Shown: positions 59,862 to 64,000 of the stretch, in pieces | How positions within the stretch are numbered: position 1 is the first letter of the stretch | Layout of the letters: each line of letters starts with the position of its first letter | Source of the DNA: an uncultured Streptococcus sp. | GTDB taxonomy: Bacteria > Bacillota > Bacilli > Lactobacillales > Streptococcaceae | Length of the DNA: 64,000 nt | NCBI RefSeq assembly: GCF_905372115.1 | Contig: NZ_CAJPNR010000004.1 | Location: 1 to 64,000 of the forward strand | Direction of reading: 5' to 3' | Translations under genes and position numbers: made by a program | Notes under the pieces: generated by a model | Database searches by the model: none | Told to the model about the DNA's origin: nothing | The model's input: the letters and a program-made list of their open reading frames with translations, nothing else

Positions 59862-61094
59862 ATGAATGAAATTGAAGAATGGCTGAACAGCCGAATTGGT
59901 CTAAACTTTCGTTCGGGTCTGGGGCGGATGCAGCAGGCTGTAGCTCTTTTGGGAAATCCTGAGCGAAGCTATCCAACGATTCATGTAACTGGTACAAATG
60001 GCAAAGGTTCTACTATTGCTTTTATGCGTCAGCTGTTTGCGGGGCATGGTCGAAAGACAGGGAGTTTTACTTCGCCTCACATGATTAGTATTCATGATCG
60101 GATTTGTATCAACGGTCAACCGATTGCTCCAGCTGATTTTATCCGTCTGGGTCAGCAGGTGCAAAAGATGGAGCAAGAACTGCTCAAAAGTCATGACCAG
60201 CTGTCCTATTTTGAAATTCTGACCTTGATTGCCTTTCTCTATTTCAAGGAGCAGGAAGTGGACATAGCCCTGATTGAGGTGGGAATCGGCGGACTCTTAG
60301 ACACGACTAATGTCATTACGGGAGATATTGCGGTCATCAGTTCTGTGGGCTTGGACCATCAGGAGACTCTGGGAAGGAGCTTGACGGCGATAGCAGAGCA
60401 AAAGGCAGGGATTTTCAAGACGGGGCGACCAGCGGTCATCGGGCCGCTGCCAGAGGAAGCGCGATTGGTTTGTGAACAGCGAGCTCAGGAGCTGGGAATA
60501 GAACTCTATCAGTATGGTCGTGATTTTTCTCTGACGAATCAGACTTTTTCCAATTCGACTAGGACCCTATCCAATCTTGAACTGGGTCTCAAGGGAGGCT
60601 ATCAGGAGGAAAATGCAGCGCTAGCTCTGCAGGCATTCTTGCTCTTCATGCAGCAGCAGGGCTGGGAAATAGATTCTGCTAAGATTCGGACAGCCTTGCA
60701 GGAGACTCGATGGGCAGGGCGTTTGGAAGAAGCAAGCCCAGGTATTTATCTAGATGGGGCTCATAATCTGCCTGCGCTGGGAAGGTTAGTAGAGTTTATC
60801 CAGAGCCAGAATGACAAAGAGTGCTTGCTTCTTTTCGGTGCCCTCAAGCGTAAGGACTATAGCGCTATGCTGGCTTATCTGCGAGAGGCTCTGCCAGATG
60901 TTCAGTTGACGGTTACTTCCTTTTCTGACGGAGATTCCCTTGGTCAAGCCGAAGCGGAAGGCTTCTTCTACATAGAGGATTATCGTCAGCTTATTCAGAA
61001 TTTTCAGGAGAGGCAAAACGATAATCAGCTGCTTTTCATTACGGGCTCTCTCTATTTTATTGCAGAAGTCAGAGCTTATTTGACAAGTTTATAA
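59862..61094 (+). CDS. folC: folylpolyglutamate synthase / dihydrofolate synthase
   Basis: The 410-residue Mur-ligase-type enzyme adds glutamates to folate. It has the P-loop TGTNGKGST (about 44-52), GSFTSPHM, and the IEVGIGGLLDTTN stretch, all normal for FolC. ATG at 59862 is preferred; a TTG at 59850 would add four residues, and neither has a strong RBS (GGGTAAG lies before the ATG). The gene position, ireB operon then folC then cls, is conserved in pneumococcus. Confidence 0.93.
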   Translation: MNEIEEWLNSRIGLNFRSGLGRMQQAVALLGNPERSYPTIHVTGTNGKGSTIAFMRQLFAGHGRKTGSFTSPHMISIHDRICINGQPIAPADFIRLGQQVQKMEQELLKSHDQLSYFEILTLIAFLYFKEQEVDIALIEVGIGGLLDTTNVITGDIAVISSVGLDHQETLGRSLTAIAEQKAGIFKTGRPAVIGPLPEEARLVCEQRAQELGIELYQYGRDFSLTNQTFSNSTRTLSNLELGLKGGYQEENAALALQAFLLFMQQQGWEIDSAKIRTALQETRWAGRLEEASPGIYLDGAHNLPALGRLVEFIQSQNDKECLLLFGALKRKDYSAMLAYLREALPDVQLTVTSFSDGDSLGQAEAEGFFYIEDYRQLIQNFQERQNDNQLLFITGSLYFIAEVRAYLTSL

Positions 61095-61095
61095 A

Positions 61096-61125
61096 TTGAC
61101 CGCCGGAGTCCTGCTTTGGTACAAT
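61096..61125 (+). promoter_or_regulatory. promoter of Ser-rich lipoprotein gene
   Basis: TTGACC (61096-61101), 18 bases, TACAAT (61120-61125), 27 bases before the start codon. Confidence 0.65.
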
Positions 61126-61151
61126 AAAGACAGAAGAAAAAGGAGAATACT

Positions 61152-61625
61152 ATGGCAATTTCTAAAAAGTTAATCTTTTCAGGTCTAACTGCTGCGGCTA
61201 TTTTGGCCTTGGCAGCTTGCGGTTCTAATCAGAACCAGACGGCACCTTCCTCTCAGTCAGTCGCTTCCAGCAAGCCAGCAGAGTCTTCGCCAGTAGCTAG
61301 CACGTCTAGTGCGGCCAATAGCAGCTCATCAGCTTCTGCATCCTCTTCTGAGCAAGCAGCCAATGGTGAGCTGGATGGCAGCTATCAGACAAGTCATGAA
61401 GGCGATCAGCTGACCTTACAGATTTCAGGAACTACTGGTCAGCTGACCAAGATCGAGCCTGATGGCGATCAGGAAATCGAACAGGTTCAGATTGATGCTA
61501 CCAACCAGACTATGGTCATTGGGGATGATGTCAAGCGCTATCGCATTGAGGGCAATCAGCTGACTATCGAGGACCTTTCCCAAGAGCCTTATGATGATGA
61601 TACACTGGTCTTTACGAAACAATGA
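61152..61625 (+). CDS. Ser-rich lipoprotein of unknown function
   Basis: A 157-residue lipoprotein: signal peptide with lipobox LAAC (Cys23), a Ser/Ala-rich low-complexity linker (about 35-80) and a C-terminal beta-rich domain of about 75 residues (GSYQTSHEGDQLTLQISG to the C-terminus) that resembles a small lipocalin-like or SH3-like sheet. No known family was recognised. RBS AAAGGAG. A terminator follows. Confidence 0.82.
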   Translation: MAISKKLIFSGLTAAAILALAACGSNQNQTAPSSQSVASSKPAESSPVASTSSAANSSSSASASSSEQAANGELDGSYQTSHEGDQLTLQISGTTGQLTKIEPDGDQEIEQVQIDATNQTMVIGDDVKRYRIEGNQLTIEDLSQEPYDDDTLVFTKQ

Positions 61626-61627
61626 TG

Positions 61628-61662
61628 AAAGAGCCCTGTCTTAATAGGGCTTTTCCTTTTAT
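61628..61662 (+). terminator. terminator after Ser-rich lipoprotein gene
   Basis: AAAGAGCCCT/AGGGCTTTT stem with loop GTCTTAAT, then CCTTTT. Confidence 0.8.
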
Positions 61663-61760
61663 CGGTTCTAATCTTTCAGTGAAATTCTTAGGATAGTAGT
61701 ATTCAAAAGCTGTACTTAGATTTTTATCAATCAGAAATACAGTTTGCATTGATATAAACG

Positions 61761-61789
61761 TTGTTTTAAGGCAGTTTTACTGCTATACT
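61761..61789 (+). promoter_or_regulatory. cls promoter
   Basis: TTGTTT (61761-61766), 17 bases, TATACT (61784-61789), 30 bases before the start codon. Confidence 0.65.
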
Positions 61790-61818
61790 AGAATATATGC
61801 AATGAGATAGGAGAGTGT

Positions 61819-63354
61819 ATGACTTTCAGGAAATTCCGCTTATTAATGTCAAAATACGGTTTCAGCATCATTATTATGCTGCTGGAGCTAGCCTTTGTCT
61901 TTGTTGCGTTCTTCTATTTTAATGAGATTGCACCCAACTGGCTGTCAGTTGCGATGATTGTTTTCCTGTATATTGGGACCATTTTAGCCATTGTCAACCG
62001 CAATATGCCGCCGGAGAGTAAGGTGACCTGGCTTTTGATTGCCGTGGTGCCGGTATTTGGCTTCCTGCTCTATCTGATGTTTGGTGAGCGACGGCTGTCT
62101 AAAAAAGAAATGATCCAGCTGGAAAATATGGACTCCCTGAAATTTCGAGAGGACAATAGCTATGAACTCCGTGTTCAGCTGAAAAAGGAAAACAAGTCAG
62201 CCTACGGTATTATCAAATCACTGCTGAGTATGGACAATAATGCGGATGTCTATGACGGTACAGCTTCTCGCTATTTTCCCATCGGTGAGGAGATGTTTGA
62301 GGCTATGTTGGAGGATCTGCGGGCTGCTGAGAAATTCATTTTTCTGGAATTTTATATCATCGATGAAGGGCTGATGTGGGACAGTGTTCTGGAAATCTTG
62401 GTCGAAAAAGCTGCTCAGGGCGTTGAAGTCAAGCTGCTCTATGATGATATTGGCTGCATGGCTACTTTGCCAGGCGATTATACGCGTAAGCTGCGCAAGA
62501 TGGGCATCGAGGCTTATAAGTTTAACAAGGTGATTCCGCGAATGACGGTATCCTACAACAACCGTGACCACCGCAAGATTTTGGTCATTGACGGTCAGGT
62601 TGGCTATACTGGCGGCATCAATCTAGCTGACGAGTACATCAATCATATCGTTCGTTTTGGCCACTGGAAAGATGGCGGTCTGCGCTTGGAAGGTCGGGCA
62701 GTCAAGGCTCTGACGCGGCTCTTTCTCATGAACTGGTACATCAACCGCGGGGAAATCACAGACTTTGACAAGTATCATCTGGAAAATAAAGCTGTCGAAG
62801 GCAGAGGGCTTTACATTCCCTATGGCAGCGGGCCTAAGCCTATTTATAAGGGTCAGGTTGGCAAAACAGTCTATCAAAATATTATCAGTCAGGCTACGGA
62901 CTATGTCTACATTACCACGCCTTATCTGATTATTGACTATGACCTGACGGAGGATATTAAGAATGCTGCTATGCGGGGAGTGGATGTCCGCATTGTGACT
63001 CCTTTTATTCCAGACAAGAAGCTGATTCAGATTGTTACCCGTGGAGCCTACCCAGATCTAATGGAAGCGGGGGTTAAGATCTTTGAGTACACGCCAGGTT
63101 TTATCCACAGTAAGAACGTGGTGGCTGATGATGAATTTGCTGTGGTAGGGACGATTAACTTTGACTACCGCAGTCTGGTGCACCATTATGAAAATGCAGT
63201 CCTGATGTACCATACGGAGAGTATCCCAGCTATCAAGGAAGATTTTGAAGCAATTTTTGAGGCTTCTGAGGAAATTCTTCCTGAAAATCTCGATAGCAGC
63301 TGGTATCGTCGCTTTATCAAAGAAATCATGCAGCTCTTTGCACCCATGCTCTAA
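61819..63354 (+). CDS. cls: cardiolipin synthase
   Basis: Cls joins two phosphatidylglycerol molecules into cardiolipin. The 511-residue protein has two N-terminal membrane segments (about 13-35 and 38-60), a cytoplasmic linker (PLDNc region with WLLIAVVPVFGFLLYLMFG) and two phospholipase D HKD motifs: DHRKILVIDG in the first half and FIHSKNVVADDEFAVVGTIN in the second. RBS GATAGGAG. It is monocistronic, followed by a terminator. Confidence 0.96.
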   Translation: MTFRKFRLLMSKYGFSIIIMLLELAFVFVAFFYFNEIAPNWLSVAMIVFLYIGTILAIVNRNMPPESKVTWLLIAVVPVFGFLLYLMFGERRLSKKEMIQLENMDSLKFREDNSYELRVQLKKENKSAYGIIKSLLSMDNNADVYDGTASRYFPIGEEMFEAMLEDLRAAEKFIFLEFYIIDEGLMWDSVLEILVEKAAQGVEVKLLYDDIGCMATLPGDYTRKLRKMGIEAYKFNKVIPRMTVSYNNRDHRKILVIDGQVGYTGGINLADEYINHIVRFGHWKDGGLRLEGRAVKALTRLFLMNWYINRGEITDFDKYHLENKAVEGRGLYIPYGSGPKPIYKGQVGKTVYQNIISQATDYVYITTPYLIIDYDLTEDIKNAAMRGVDVRIVTPFIPDKKLIQIVTRGAYPDLMEAGVKIFEYTPGFIHSKNVVADDEFAVVGTINFDYRSLVHHYENAVLMYHTESIPAIKEDFEAIFEASEEILPENLDSSWYRRFIKEIMQLFAPML

Positions 63355-63389
63355 TGCCAGAAGTGGGCAAGTTCTGCAGCAATATTCAG

Positions 63390-63421
63390 AAAATCTGAGG
63401 CGGAAGTCTCAGATTTTTTGC
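63390..63421 (+). terminator. terminator after cls
   Basis: AATCTGAG/CTCAGATT stem around GCGGAAGT, followed by TTTTTG. Confidence 0.85.
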
Positions 63422-63499
63422 TTGTGCTTTTTCTAATCGTGTTGAGATGTGTTCTTGTCATTTTTGATTTTATAGGGGGCTGGATTTTTTCTCTGTTTT

Positions 63500-63507
63500 T
63501 ACGAATG
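63500..63507 (+). promoter_or_regulatory. cin-box-like ComX site
   Basis: TACGAATG differs from the cin-box TACGAATA only in the last base and is preceded by T-rich sequence (63485-63500) where ComX promoters carry a T tract. It lies 25 bases upstream of a 47-codon ORF and about 210 bases upstream of the last gene of the window. In S. pneumoniae the gene following cls is reported as competence-induced, which fits. Confidence 0.6.
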
Positions 63508-63531
63508 TAAAAAATAAAGGAATTTTTTAAG

Positions 63532-63675
63532 ATGATAATGGAGAAAATTTCCAGTCAGCCGCTTGCTTATGAAACGAGAGAATACCGCTGTTTTCGGGAA
63601 TTGGAGGAGCTAGCTAGAAGCTATAATGCTCAGAAGAAGGGTCAAGAGAAAGCTGACAGGAGGACAGGAATTTGA
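63532..63675 (+). CDS. candidate 47-residue small protein downstream of cin-box
   Basis: An ORF of 47 codons runs from ATG 63532 to TGA 63675, with AAAGGA about ten bases upstream of the start. The product is charged (21 of 47 residues are Lys, Arg, Glu or Asp) with no membrane segment and no recognised family. Its end overlaps the -10 of the next gene. A cin-box-like element 25 bases upstream would make it the first gene of a competence transcript. It is either a real small protein or an untranslated leader. Confidence 0.4.
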   Translation: MIMEKISSQPLAYETREYRCFRELEELARSYNAQKKGQEKADRRTGI

Positions 63676-63681
63676 TATACT
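63653..63681 (+). promoter_or_regulatory. SigA promoter of the last gene
   Basis: CTGACA (63653-63658), 17 bases, TATACT (63676-63681), 32 bases before the ATG. Confidence 0.65.
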
Positions 63682-63713
63682 AGATGGGACTGATATCAAG
63701 GAGAATATTTTAT

Positions 63714-64000
63714 ATGCATGATACAACGGAAGAAAAAGTTTTAGAGGTTTCAGAGGAGCAGCTGACTAGGGCTGAAAGGTCTGAGCAAAAAATTACCAAG
63801 CCAGAGCCGACGCCCTATTTTTTGACGCTCTGGTGCAGTTTGGCTATCAGCCTGCTGAGTGTGGTCAATCCTTTTTTGACCAATCTAGCAACGAATTTAC
63901 AAAGTCAGAATCTCTATGCCGGCTGGGCCATGACTCAAGGGCAGGTGCCTTATTCGCAAATATATGGAACTAGTGGCCTGCTTTACTATCTGATGGCTTG
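63714..64000 (+). CDS. membrane protein, N-terminal part (cut by window end)
   Basis: The frame is open from ATG 63714 to the window end (95 codons, incomplete). RBS AAGGAGAA. The first 35 residues are charged (TEEKVLEVSEEQLTRAE), followed by one membrane segment (about 37-60) and a stretch GWAMTQGQVPYSQIYGTSGL, which resembles the first extracellular loop of polytopic glycosyltransferase-like membrane proteins. Its place after cls matches the pneumococcal competence-induced gene ccs4, a possible homologue; this needs the full sequence. Confidence 0.75.
   Translation, partial: MHDTTEEKVLEVSEEQLTRAERSEQKITKPEPTPYFLTLWCSLAISLLSVVNPFLTNLATNLQSQNLYAGWAMTQGQVPYSQIYGTSGLLYYLMA

Noticed and set aside
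61765..61789. Possible CiaR site before cls (TTTAAG-N5-TTTACT)
   Set aside because: The second half-site has two mismatches and is only two bases from the -10, whereas both csRNA promoters show ten. It is explained by a normal SigA promoter.

Overview
The window is low-GC Firmicutes chromosome with uniform streptococcal content. Gene order (ruvB, ptp, MORN protein, acyltransferase, adhE; mutS, mutL, ruvA, tag, cinA, recA; spx, ireB, ruvX, DUF1292, folC, cls), CiaR-dependent small RNAs, CcpA cre sites and cin-box-like ComX sites all fit Streptococcus. The sialic acid ABC operon, V-type ATPase and standalone NrdI make the sanguinis group (S. sanguinis or a close relative) the best guess; the species is inferred, not proven. 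No rRNA, tRNA, insertion sequence, prophage or CRISPR array was seen.

Layout. 1-2050: ruvB and a nucleotidyltransferase, flanked by csRNA genes (one cut by the window edge, two complete with perfectly spaced CiaR promoters). 2165-4800: overlapping operon of low-molecular-weight phosphatase, MORN-repeat membrane protein and OatA-like acyltransferase. 4840-7758: adhE behind a promoter carrying a Rex-like operator and cre sites. 8026-9824: a membrane protein and an acetyl-xylan-esterase-family hydrolase. 9940-20927: sialic acid (nan) operon with epimerase, ABC transporter with its own ATPase, YhcH, DUF624 protein, lyase and ROK kinase, followed on the minus strand by a DUF4839-like secreted protein and an RpiR-family regulator. 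21342-30813: nine-subunit V-type ATPase (ntpFIKECGABD) with a GNAT acetyltransferase inserted between ntpG and ntpA; the NtpK ring subunit keeps the Na+-binding residues. 30814-31359: two diverged copies of an unexplained, structured repeat, each followed by a terminator. 31366-34060: LysM/M15-like secreted protein and thrC. 34104-41521: pulA and malR (minus) divergent from malQ-glgP (plus) around LacI-type operators. 41700-45228: membrane protein, NrdI-like flavodoxin, argS (minus), argR. 45307-56641: mutS, a LytTR/DUF3021 pair (minus), mutL, RDD and XRE genes (minus), ruvA, tag, a second XRE gene (minus), cinA, recA. 56727-64000: spx, two DUF1307 lipoproteins, ireB-ruvX-DUF1292, folC, a lipoprotein, cls, and the start of a membrane protein gene cut by the window end.

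Themes. Carbon control dominates the first two thirds: cre sites sit on the adhE and nan promoters, and a 24-bp palindrome upstream of nanE is the obvious candidate operator for the linked RpiR regulator. Competence and DNA repair dominate the last third: cin-box-like sites precede cinA-recA and the last gene, and small regulatory modules (LytTR/DUF3021, two HTH-membrane proteins) have been slotted in reverse orientation into the otherwise conserved repair cluster. The most novel-looking signals are the covarying tandem repeat after ntpD, the 21-bp-phased direct repeats upstream of the LytTR gene, the structured gap before ntpK, and two short ORFs (43 and 47 codons) in gaps.
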